IMG/VR virus record: IMGVR_UViG_3300032220_001580 | Span: 1 to 23,797 of that record | Length of the DNA: 23,797 nt | Source: a virus | Strand: one strand, 5' to 3' | Shown here: positions 16,044-23,493 of the stretch, piece by piece | How positions within the stretch are numbered: position 1 is the stretch's first letter | Layout: the number at the start of each line of letters is the position of its first letter | Notes under the pieces: generated by a model | Database searches by the model: none | Seen by the model: the letters and a program-made list of their open reading frames with translations, nothing else | Told to the model about the DNA's origin: nothing | Translations under genes and position numbers: made by a program

Positions 16044-16104
16044 TTAGATAAACTGATTTATACAAACTAAGCTGTCATTATACAATTGAAGAGTTATATC
16101 AATT

Positions 16105-16110
16105 GGAGGA
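16105..16110 (+). promoter_or_regulatory. Strong Shine-Dalgarno GGAGGA
   Basis: GGAGGA lies 7 nt before the ATG at 16118 and selects it over the in-frame TTG at 16103. Confidence 0.8.
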
Positions 16111-16117
16111 AGAAATA

Positions 16118-17008
16118 ATGTCAGAAACAGATAATAGAGAGTTGCATAATGCGATTTTAGCAGCTCAAATGGCTTCACAAAACGTTGGTGCAACCGGTGG
16201 AGAAGGTCAACCAATATCCGCTCAACAATATGCTCGTCAAGAACTCGGCGTTGAGATTCCAGTAGATGCCGTTCCTTTACCATCAAAAGGTAGAGTTTAT
16301 CCACAAGGACATCCATTATGTGGAGCTGAGTCAGTTGAATATCGTGCAATGACTGCAAAAGAAGAAGATATTCTAATGTCTCAGGCTCTTATTAAGCGTG
16401 GAACCGTTATAACAGAACTTATCAAATCTTGTCTTATCAATAGAGATATAGATGTGCAAAGCCTTTTATCTGGGGATAGAAACGCTTTAATGATTGCAAT
16501 ACGTGCTACCGGTTATGGTAACATATATGAACCTCAATATTCCTGTCCATCATGTGAATTTAAAAATGATTTACAGATTGATCTTAATCAACTTGGAATT
16601 AAGCCTTTAACATTGGAACCAGTTGTTCCTGCTGGTAATCTTTTCAATTTCAACTTGCCTGTATCCAAGAAGACAATAACATTTAAGTTTCTAACCGGTA
16701 GAGAAGAAGAAGAGATTGTTAATGAGACTGAGATTAGAAAGAAAAAGGGTCTATTAAATTCTAATCTTATCACCTCTCGACTTTTACGTTCAATTGTTGC
16801 AATTGATGGTAACGATAACAAGAGCCTTGTCTCACGTTTCGTTCAATATATGCCAGCTCGTGATTCATTACTTCTTCGTGAACATATCGATACACATGAA
16901 CCCGGTGTAGATATGAAAGTTGAATTCCGTTGTTCAAGTTGCGATCACTTCGAGGAGGTTGCCCTTCCGATGGGTCCGACGTTTTTTTGGCCTAACTTCA
17001 AGCGATAA
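16118..17008 (+). CDS. Baseplate/hub protein, T4 gp26-like, with zinc ribbon
   Basis: Encodes 296 residues ending at TAA 17006-17008. After a flexible N-terminus, residues about 45-65 carry VPLPSKGRVYP; then VEYRAMTAKEEDILMSQALI and ELIKSCLINRDIDVQSLL form the helical core, and ALMIAIRATGYG precedes CPSC (Cys143, Cys146). A second pair CSSC (Cys272, Cys275) near the C-terminus completes a probable four-cysteine zinc site. This pattern is that of the T4 base plate protein family (gp26 type), needed for hub assembly. The short C-terminal end, PMGPTFFWPNFKR, is read through a run of seven T. A second frame opens there and continues for 89 codons, so a longer product may also be made. Confidence 0.8.
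   Translation: MSETDNRELHNAILAAQMASQNVGATGGEGQPISAQQYARQELGVEIPVDAVPLPSKGRVYPQGHPLCGAESVEYRAMTAKEEDILMSQALIKRGTVITELIKSCLINRDIDVQSLLSGDRNALMIAIRATGYGNIYEPQYSCPSCEFKNDLQIDLNQLGIKPLTLEPVVPAGNLFNFNLPVSKKTITFKFLTGREEEEIVNETEIRKKKGLLNSNLITSRLLRSIVAIDGNDNKSLVSRFVQYMPARDSLLLREHIDTHEPGVDMKVEFRCSSCDHFEEVALPMGPTFFWPNFKR
16982..16988 (+). promoter_or_regulatory. Candidate programmed frameshift site (T7 run)
   Basis: Codons ACG TTT TTT TGG contain seven T in a row. The P-site tRNA-Phe on UUU at 16985-16987 can re-pair perfectly after a +1 move (16986-16988) or a -2 move (16983-16985); either puts the ribosome into the frame of the following extension, 20 nt before the zero-frame stop. A GAGGAGG sequence at 16952-16958 could act as an internal stimulator, though 23 nt away is far for the known examples. 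Confidence 0.45.
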
Positions 17009-17258
17009 AGAAGCGGTTCTCCTTGAGCCATTCTTCTTATTAGGCTATTATTTCGGGATGGATTGGAATACATATTACAACTATCCAATCGCCTATAAGA
17101 GATGGCTCATTAAGAGAATAGAAAAAGAAATAAGTAAAGCTCACGAATCTCAGAATGATATCCCGAGTAAAGCGCCACATCACAATACCCCAGATATAAG
17201 ATCCCTTACTGGGAAAACAAGATCACAAGTTCCGCATAATTTACAACGCTTTACTTAG
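16989..17258 (+). CDS. Out-of-frame C-terminal extension or separate small helical protein
   Basis: Entered by frameshift at the T7 run, this gives 89 residues (GLTSSDKEAVLLEPFFLLGY and onward) fused to residue 290 of the gp26-like protein, 379 residues in all. No ATG, GTG or TTG lies in this frame between the T run and the ATG at 17058, yet the protein-like sequence (LLEPFFLLGYYFGMDWNTYY, then NYPIAYKRWLIKRIEKEI) begins well before that ATG. Starting at 17058 would cut off the first helix and give 66 residues. The arrangement resembles the frameshifted tail-assembly chaperones found upstream of tape measure genes. The alternative is one miscounted T in the assembly, which would make a single long gene. 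Confidence 0.55.
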   Translation, partial: GLTSSDKEAVLLEPFFLLGYYFGMDWNTYYNYPIAYKRWLIKRIEKEISKAHESQNDIPSKAPHHNTPDIRSLTGKTRSQVPHNLQRFT

Positions 17259-17303
17259 ATCAAACAAAACTATACCTGTGCCTCATAGACCAAATCTTAA
17301 CAA

Positions 17304-17849
17304 TCAAAAACGTATCTTAAGAAGACCCAGATGATGTAATGCCATATAGGCTCCATCTGGGTTTCTTATTTTTCCATCAAATAAAAGATTTTCTAAGTCT
17401 TCCATATCTACAACGGCAACTTCTAAAAACTCATTATCATCTAAGTCTAAATCTTTAGCTACCTTCTTGCATCCAGTAGATATATACACGTGTCGCAGAC
17501 CAGATGAATATGGGGAATAGCTTCGGCTTGATAAGAATTCTATATTGCCTTCATATCCAGTCTCTTCTAATAGTTCTCTCTCAGCGGCTCTGGAAGGCTT
17601 TTCTCCAGGGTCTATCATGCCACCAGGTAGTTCGAACTCTACTCGCTCTATGCCTGGCCTAAACTGTTTTACGAGCACTATTTGACCATCTTCAGTCATA
17701 GGAAAGATATTGACGCTATCTGGGGTTCTATCAATGAAAGAAGTATAAGGTTTGCCATTAGGCAACAAGAAGGTTTTTTGAATGACCTTTTTCTTGTAGC
17801 CGGTTGGTTTGTGTGAGAAGGTATAAAACTTTTCTTTTAACTTTTTCAT
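17304..17849 (-). CDS. NUDIX hydrolase, ADP-ribose pyrophosphatase-like
   Basis: Encodes 181 residues from the ATG at 17849 (MKKLKEKFYTFSHKP). A longer frame reaches 17921 but would overlap the upstream gene by 71 nt, whereas this ATG lies one base after that gene's stop, a typical coupled start. The NUDIX box is complete: Gly77-x5-Glu83-x7-Arg91-Glu92-Leu-Leu-Glu95-Glu96-x-Gly98. The N-terminal beta domain with VNIFPMTEDGQIVLVKQFRP and the RNPDGAYMALHHLGL C-terminus resemble the ADP-ribose pyrophosphatase subgroup. By family it would hydrolyse a nucleoside diphosphate linked to another group, perhaps ADP-ribose released from NAD breakdown. It carries no tag, unlike its operon partner. Confidence 0.9.
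   Translation of the reverse strand: MKKLKEKFYTFSHKPTGYKKKVIQKTFLLPNGKPYTSFIDRTPDSVNIFPMTEDGQIVLVKQFRPGIERVEFELPGGMIDPGEKPSRAAERELLEETGYEGNIEFLSSRSYSPYSSGLRHVYISTGCKKVAKDLDLDDNEFLEVAVVDMEDLENLLFDGKIRNPDGAYMALHHLGLLKIRF
17323..17370 (+). terminator. Possible + strand terminator inside the converging NUDIX gene
   Basis: ACCCAGATG (17325-17333) and CATCTGGGT (17354-17362) form a 9-bp stem, extended by two weaker pairs, with a 20-nt loop, followed on the + strand by TTTCTTATTTTT. It could end transcription of the gp26-like unit. It overlaps the 3' coding end of the minus-strand NUDIX gene, so coding constraint could explain part of it. The long loop lowers confidence. Confidence 0.4.
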
Positions 17850-17850
17850 T

Positions 17851-18438
17851 TCAGTCTTTTCTGGAACGTTTGCCAGAGCATTTCCATTTTTTTCTGGAAA
17901 GTCTGAGGGGACTGTTAGCATCTTTAGCGGCTGAAGGATGATCTTTCATTTGACCGTAAGAGCGAGCACAGTAGCTATCTCCCTTTGATGTTCCTGGAGC
18001 AATGGAATAACCTTTAGCTCCGTAACGAACTGTTTTCTTATTCTTGCCAGAACCGACAACCTTTTTATATTTCTTTGGACCTCTATAGCCCTTTTCTTCT
18101 TGAACCCCTTCATTGATTCCTTCAAAATCTAATCCGCCATAGTAATCTACAACAAATTCCGTTGCATCACCAATAGCATTATCTATTTTATCATTAAATT
18201 CTTGTTGATTTTTAACGATACCAGCGGCTTTTTGTATTTCTTCAAAAGGAATATAAATATTGACGTATTTGGTTATAAGGCTTTCAACTTTTTGAGTATT
18301 ATTTTCTTCTGCTGCCGTTTCTATTTCATCCACGGAGTCAATATAGTTCATTATTAGCCGAGTTAATGGATTTAAGCTTTCAATTTCATCATTGATGTTT
18401 TCAAGAAGATAAGATAATAGTTTTTTTAAGTTTTTCAT
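17851..18438 (-). CDS. Tagged protein with Cys/Lys-rich C-terminal domain
   Basis: Encodes 195 residues from the ATG at 18438, with GGAG seven bases upstream; the TTG at 18450 is an unlikely start. Residues 1-17 (MKNLKKLLSYLLENIND) are the most divergent copy of the shared segment, with L11-L12-E13. Residues about 18-110 are acidic and helical. The C-terminal 65 residues are very basic: KKTVRYGAKGYSIAPGTSKG, then DSYCARSYGQMKDHP and LRLSRKKWKCSGKRSRKD. I have a memory of this 'GDSYCARS ... LSRKKWKCSG' pattern recurring in proteins of large phages, but cannot name the family or a function. A basic tail after an acidic body would suit a DNA-binding internal head protein. It is second in a three-gene minus-strand operon. 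Confidence 0.75.
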   Translation of the reverse strand: MKNLKKLLSYLLENINDEIESLNPLTRLIMNYIDSVDEIETAAEENNTQKVESLITKYVNIYIPFEEIQKAAGIVKNQQEFNDKIDNAIGDATEFVVDYYGGLDFEGINEGVQEEKGYRGPKKYKKVVGSGKNKKTVRYGAKGYSIAPGTSKGDSYCARSYGQMKDHPSAAKDANSPLRLSRKKWKCSGKRSRKD

Positions 18439-18450
18439 TTTAAGCTCCAA

Positions 18451-18810
18451 TCAGAGTGGCCAAGCTTTGCCAGTTTTTTCTTCAAAAGCTTTTTTAGCAA
18501 CATTTTGAGCATTAAGTTTTTCCATTACGGTTTCAACTGTTGCGCCGTCACGTTTAAGTTCTTCTTGATATTCTTTTGAAGCACGAATTACTTCTTGGGT
18601 TGCTGCAATTTGTTCTGGAGTTCCTTGAAGCTTAAATGGAAAACCAATTTCTCCTTGTTCAGAACCTTCTTCTGCTTGTTCTTCCATTGAATTTGCAAGC
18701 TTTTTAAGTCCAACTTGAGCTAATCTTGCTGCGACACCTGCAAAGAATAATTTACCTGCCCATGATAGACGAATTTCGTTAAGTTGTTGTTTAGATTTTT
18801 TATCTGACAT
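18451..18810 (-). CDS. Hypothetical small protein, first gene of minus-strand operon
   Basis: Encodes 119 residues, with GAGG eight bases before its ATG (18810). Residues 4-14 (KKSKQQLNEIR) weakly recall the shared tag, but without the hydrophobic spacing; I do not count it. A glycine/alanine-rich amphipathic segment (WAGKLFFAGVAARLAQVGLK, 17-36) is followed by an acidic linker and a C-terminal block, GTPEQIAATQEVIRASKEYQ, EELKRDGATVETVMEKLNAQ and GKAWPL at the end. That block resembles a small helical domain I have seen in virion-internal or scaffold-like proteins of large phages, from memory only. The stop is 12 nt before the next gene's ATG. Confidence 0.7.
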   Translation of the reverse strand: MSDKKSKQQLNEIRLSWAGKLFFAGVAARLAQVGLKKLANSMEEQAEEGSEQGEIGFPFKLQGTPEQIAATQEVIRASKEYQEELKRDGATVETVMEKLNAQNVAKKAFEEKTGKAWPL

Positions 18811-18894
18811 TATATTGCCTCAATACCTTAAAATTTTAGATCCGATTGTAATTATGAGAAGACCGGATAAACACTACAAGTTAAATAGTAAAAC

Positions 18895-21800
18895 ATGGCA
18901 TCAAACATTGAAATAACGGCACAACTGAATAAAATGCTTTTAGAGCAAAATCAGTTATATCTTACGCAAGCTAAAATTCAGCGTGGACAATTGGCTATTA
19001 TGCAACAAATGGCTGAAGCCATGGGCAATGTTGATGTTTCAAAGTTGAATGAAAACTTTAAGCAAATCAATGATCAGATAGAAGCTGCTGATGCTGCTTT
19101 GAAAAAAATGGAAGAGAGCGGTCAAAATGCAGTAGGAAATGTTGCTGGCGGCAGCAAAAAAATGAAAGATGCTCTTAATTCCGCCTCGGATGCTGCTGGA
19201 CAAGCAGCTAAGAATATAGAGAAAATGAATGTAGCTGCTATGGCTATTGATGGAGCTATAGCCGGTTTTCAAACCACTTTCAATATATTAGGAGGTGTTA
19301 AAAATATATTGAAAAATGTTATTAGCACTTTTGGTCAGTTTGCGCTTTCAGTAATTAGATTTCCATTTGCTTTATGGAGTTTCTTGTTTGAAAAAGCTGC
19401 CGGTGACGGCGGAGGCGGAAGTGGCTTAAGAGAAGCTTTAGAAGCCATTAGAAAAGAATTTGGTGATTTAAGTACTAATGGTGCTAAAGCAATTCAAGAC
19501 TTAGCTAAAAGCATGAGTGGCACTCTTGGTCCAACTACATTATCTGTTTATAAAACATTTGGCAACTTAGCAGAAAGATTGAAGTATTTTACTGAACTTG
19601 CTAAAAATCTTGGAAACATGTTTGGTGTTATAGTTAGCGGCGGCTTAATAAAAAGTGCGGAAGCAGTAGGAGCTTTTCAAAAAGGTCTTAATATTAGTGC
19701 TGAAGGAATGAAAGCTGTTGCTCGACAATCTATTATATCTGGCAGAACCATGGATGAAGAGCTAAGGGAAACTGCCAATTATGCAATTCAAATGGGAGAA
19801 GCTTTTGGAATTAACGCTCAAGTAATTGGTCATGATATGGCTGAACTTGAGGCAGATATGAAACATTTCGGAGGAATGAGTAAAAAGGCTCTTTCAGAAA
19901 CTGTAGTATATGCACACAAACTTGGTATTGAAGTTAAATCACTTGCTGGTATTATGGATACCTTTGATAATTTCGATACAGCAGCCGAAGCCGCTTCGAA
20001 GTTAAATCAACAGTTTGGTATACAGATAGAAACTGAACGAATAATGAGGGCAGAGAACCCTGCTGAACGTTTAGATCTCTTGCGACAAGGACTTGAAAGA
20101 ACTGGCAAGAGTTTTGAAAGTTTAAGTAGGCGTGAACAACAATACTTGGCAACAACTGTTAATATGTCTCAGGAAGAGGCAGCGTTAGCATTTGCACAAG
20201 AAAACAGAGGATTAAGCTTAGATCAAATTAAGAAAAAATCTGGCGAAGCAGAAAAGAAACAATTGTCACAAGCGGAATCAATGCAAAAGCTTGCAGGATC
20301 AATTGAAAGATTAATTAAATCTGGTGGTGGATTGCAAAAAGGATTATTTGCAGCCTTCTTTGAAGGTTTTGAAAGAGGTATATTCCGAAGTAGGGACTTC
20401 TTGAAAGTCTTCAGGGAAATACGGCAAGTCTTGCGAACGGTAAGGCGAGCTGGCATACAGGTTGGCAGAGCATTCGTTGAAACATTCCCAGGAGTTCAAG
20501 ATATCGTAAAGGGTTTACAAGGCTTATTCAATCCTGCTCGTTGGAAAGCAATGATGGATAGAGTTGTTGGAGTTTTCAAAACCTTCTTCAAAGAGTTACA
20601 AACAAATCCAGAAGCTGGAATGAAAAATCTTTTTGATAGATTAAAAAGTATATTTTTTGATCATTTTGATGCATCAAGTGGTGCAGGCAGAAAGATAATA
20701 GAAGGTTTTAAAACATTCTTTAAAACTATATTGGCTGCTGGTGTCGCTGGACTTAAAATAGCCATACCTTTGTTATTTGATGGATTAACTAAAATTATCA
20801 AAGGCATTAACGGCTTCTTAAAAGGCGAAGCATTGCCTATAGATGTTAATGGGTTCGGTGGACAATTAATGGAGATATTGTCCGGATTATTCAAAGCAAT
20901 TAAGGATGCTGCGCCTCCTCTAATAGAAGCTCTTAAAGAACTGTTTAGCACCGCATTTGCAAAGCTTTCCGAGATGATTGAGCCATATAAGGGAAGAATA
21001 ATGTTACTATTATTTGGACCTGCATTATTTCGTAGTGCTTTAGGTGGTTTGACTGCTGGATTAAGTAATTTGTTTATTCAATCAATGGTTAAAGCAGCTA
21101 CTACAGCATCTGCCTCAACAGCAGCTCAAGGTGCAGTAGGAGGAATTGCAAGAAGAATGCCTCCTATGCCGCCACCTGGAAGAGCATTAAGCAGCATTCC
21201 TTTAAGTCCACGTGCAGCAGGGCAGATAGTTCAAACAAACGATGCTCTTGGAAGATTTGGAGTTACTGACGCTACTAAATTAGGATTAAAGTTAGTTGCT
21301 ATAGCTGCTGCATTAGCAGTTGGTGGCTATCTTTTGTCTATAGCAGTAAAAAAGATGGCGGACGAGCTTAAGGATACTCCAATAGAAGGAATTGTTAAAT
21401 CATTAGCTGTATTAGGTGCCGCAGCTATAGGAATAGCTGGATTAGGTGCCGCCTCTAAGCTTCTTTCAAAAGTTAATCTTGCAGATGTAGGAAAGGCATA
21501 TTTGACAGTAGGTGCCCTTATTCCAATGGTTATTATTATAGCTGGTGTTTTGGCTATAGTTTCTGAGATGCTTTTACAATATTCAATTGGGGATGTTATG
21601 AAAGCAGGAATAGCTATGGGTGCAGGTGTTATAATATTTACAGCCGCAATTCCTCTAATAGTTGCCGCTGGATTGCTTGGTGCCTTAATAGTCGCAACAG
21701 GCGGGGCGGCGTTGGCCGCCGCCGCTGTTGGGTTTGGAGCCATATTAGCCGTTGTTGGTGGAATGGTTTATAGTATTATTGGCTTTATAGATAAAATCAA

Positions 21801-23280
21801 AAATATCAACATAGGAAAACCAGCAGATTTTGCACCGAAGTTAGATGCATTTGTCAAGGTTTTTGGGGCTATAATTTCATTTGCAGGAGTTTTTTCTGCA
21901 ATAATGACTGCGGGAGCAATATCTTCAATTACTTCATTAATAACAAATCTGAGCCCGGCTGGATTATTAAATAATTTATTTGGTGCTGGAGATGGAGGTC
22001 CGCTCGCACAATTAAACAACATCATTAAAGGAATGACTGGTAGCATAACAGAAATAATAACTACTATATCTGGCAGTTTGAGTAATATAACTCCAGAACA
22101 ATTGAAAAGTCTTGAAGCGATTGGTCCAGTTATAACTGCCGTCGCAGCTTTAGCAGAAGCAATAAAACCACCAGAAGGTGCAGGAGGCGGGACCGAGGTT
22201 GGATTAACTGGAGTTAGCGTTCGTAGGGCAACCGATATTAATGCTTGGCTCATAAATATGAAAAATGTATTAACCGGTCGAGATGGCTTAATTAAAACTG
22301 CAAGTGAAGTTGTTAGAGAACTATCTACAATTCCAAATGTAAATGTAGAAGGGGTTAAGGCTTCGGGTTCTATATTGAGTGGAATAGTTGGTTTAGTAGG
22401 AAGCATTAAAGTTGATCCTGAATATGTAAAAGCACTATCAGAAGCCAGAGAAGGAAGACTTGGTGCTCTTCGAAGAGCTGCTTTGGATGCAATTGGCGAC
22501 CAAGTTAAGGGGGTTATAGCTATTATCGGTGCTGTAAAAAATGATCTTCCTGCATTGATAAGTGGAATAGTTGAAGTAACTAAAGGATTAACAGCAGGAC
22601 AATTAAACAGAGCTGTCAAAGGTGCAGAAATTGTTGGCTCTATCATTGGAACAGTTGTTAGTTTAGTAAACTCGGTTAAAGAAACTGGTTCTGTTGAAAC
22701 TAAAAGTGGCGGAACAACTTTTAGTGGAACTACTTTTAGAACTATATTTCAACAAGCCAAGCAGATGGTTGAAAGTTTATTTGGCACGGGTGGGGGTGGA
22801 GTTATAAAGACGATTGTAGATGCTATTAGTAATTCCGGAATATCCGGATTGCCAAGAGGAATAGATACTAAAGTTAAAGCAGTCTCAGAAATATTAAATG
22901 CAGTTATTAATATTTCTTCTTTGGGTCAAGAAGGCATAGGAAATCTTAGTAATGGAATTACTGCCATTAACAGTCAATTAAATAGCATTGCCGGAGCTGG
23001 CGGTCCTTTTGCTCAAATGTTAGATAGTATTAATGCTGTAGGAGGAATTCTGAACGAATCAAATCCTGTTAATATCAGCACAAGTCTTAATCGCTTCGTT
23101 AATAAAGCAGGACTTGCTACTGGAACATATACGATCAACAATAGAAACTTTACATTACAAGTTAACGTTGAAGTCAAACTGGATGCAGATAGATTTGAAC
23201 AAGCATTAGCAACCCGCCCAGGAGAGTCACGCTTTGTTCTACGTGCTCCACAAGGAGGCGGAGCAGCAAGGTTGCCGTGA
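18895..23280 (+). CDS. Tail tape measure protein
   Basis: Encodes 1461 residues, the longest gene of the window. The N-terminus (1-100) is coiled coil (LNKMLLEQNQLYLTQAKIQR). Long helical regions follow. Residues about 798-1010 hold a cluster of hydrophobic segments (LVAIAAALAVGGYLLSIAV, TVGALIPMVIIIAGVLAIV, FGAILAVVGGMVYSIIGFI, FGAIISFAGVFSAIMTAGA) typical of tape measure proteins, which set tail length and may enter the host membrane. The C-terminus is beta-like (RNFTLQVNVEVKLDADRFEQ). At about 0.15 nm per helical residue the length limit is near 220 nm. No ribosome binding site is visible. It sits 84 nt from the divergent minus-strand operon. Confidence 0.92.
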   Translation: MASNIEITAQLNKMLLEQNQLYLTQAKIQRGQLAIMQQMAEAMGNVDVSKLNENFKQINDQIEAADAALKKMEESGQNAVGNVAGGSKKMKDALNSASDAAGQAAKNIEKMNVAAMAIDGAIAGFQTTFNILGGVKNILKNVISTFGQFALSVIRFPFALWSFLFEKAAGDGGGGSGLREALEAIRKEFGDLSTNGAKAIQDLAKSMSGTLGPTTLSVYKTFGNLAERLKYFTELAKNLGNMFGVIVSGGLIKSAEAVGAFQKGLNISAEGMKAVARQSIISGRTMDEELRETANYAIQMGEAFGINAQVIGHDMAELEADMKHFGGMSKKALSETVVYAHKLGIEVKSLAGIMDTFDNFDTAAEAASKLNQQFGIQIETERIMRAENPAERLDLLRQGLERTGKSFESLSRREQQYLATTVNMSQEEAALAFAQENRGLSLDQIKKKSGEAEKKQLSQAESMQKLAGSIERLIKSGGGLQKGLFAAFFEGFERGIFRSRDFLKVFREIRQVLRTVRRAGIQVGRAFVETFPGVQDIVKGLQGLFNPARWKAMMDRVVGVFKTFFKELQTNPEAGMKNLFDRLKSIFFDHFDASSGAGRKIIEGFKTFFKTILAAGVAGLKIAIPLLFDGLTKIIKGINGFLKGEALPIDVNGFGGQLMEILSGLFKAIKDAAPPLIEALKELFSTAFAKLSEMIEPYKGRIMLLLFGPALFRSALGGLTAGLSNLFIQSMVKAATTASASTAAQGAVGGIARRMPPMPPPGRALSSIPLSPRAAGQIVQTNDALGRFGVTDATKLGLKLVAIAAALAVGGYLLSIAVKKMADELKDTPIEGIVKSLAVLGAAAIGIAGLGAASKLLSKVNLADVGKAYLTVGALIPMVIIIAGVLAIVSEMLLQYSIGDVMKAGIAMGAGVIIFTAAIPLIVAAGLLGALIVATGGAALAAAAVGFGAILAVVGGMVYSIIGFIDKIKNINIGKPADFAPKLDAFVKVFGAIISFAGVFSAIMTAGAISSITSLITNLSPAGLLNNLFGAGDGGPLAQLNNIIKGMTGSITEIITTISGSLSNITPEQLKSLEAIGPVITAVAALAEAIKPPEGAGGGTEVGLTGVSVRRATDINAWLINMKNVLTGRDGLIKTASEVVRELSTIPNVNVEGVKASGSILSGIVGLVGSIKVDPEYVKALSEAREGRLGALRRAALDAIGDQVKGVIAIIGAVKNDLPALISGIVEVTKGLTAGQLNRAVKGAEIVGSIIGTVVSLVNSVKETGSVETKSGGTTFSGTTFRTIFQQAKQMVESLFGTGGGGVIKTIVDAISNSGISGLPRGIDTKVKAVSEILNAVINISSLGQEGIGNLSNGITAINSQLNSIAGAGGPFAQMLDSINAVGGILNESNPVNISTSLNRFVNKAGLATGTYTINNRNFTLQVNVEVKLDADRFEQALATRPGESRFVLRAPQGGGAARLP

Positions 23281-23292
23281 GGATGAGGAAAT

Positions 23293-23475
23293 ATGTCATT
23301 ATTTGATGAATTAATGAAACAAGATCAATATTATCAGTTATTTGATCATTATCCTGATGATCAAAAGCAATTAATCATAGAAAAAATAAAAGAATTCATG
23401 GAAGATGCTGAAAAGCGAATTATCATTCCTTTACAGGAAGCATCTGATATAATTTCTACAACAAAAAAAATATAG
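23293..23475 (+). CDS. Small acidic helical protein
   Basis: Encodes 60 residues (MSLFDELMKQDQYYQLFDHY and onward), helical, with acidic and lysine-rich faces and no motif I recognise. A Shine-Dalgarno-like GAGGA (23284-23288) precedes the ATG, 12 nt after the tape measure stop, so it is probably cotranscribed and coupled. Small helical proteins next to the tape measure gene are often tail-assembly factors, but that is position-based inference. Confidence 0.65.
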   Translation: MSLFDELMKQDQYYQLFDHYPDDQKQLIIEKIKEFMEDAEKRIIIPLQEASDIISTTKKI

Positions 23476-23493
23476 AAGTAGTAGTTATACTAT

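Noticed and set aside
18451-18810. A sixth copy of the shared tag at the N-terminus of the 119-aa minus-strand protein
   Set aside because: KKSKQQLNEIRLSW lacks the regular hydrophobic spacing and the tyrosine/isoleucine positions; similarity is too weak to count.
18811-18894. Promoter pair in the divergent gap before the tape measure gene
   Set aside because: TTGTAA at 18846 has only 14 nt to the nearest -10-like GATAAA and no other -10 at proper spacing; a promoter is expected here, but I could not point to a convincing one.
21327-22646. Long minus-strand open frames (138 and 292 residues) opposite the tape measure gene
   Set aside because: They are Ala/Pro/Thr/Ile-rich antisense shadows of the repetitive, Gly/Ala/Ile-rich tape measure coding sequence and show no ribosome binding sites or domain character.
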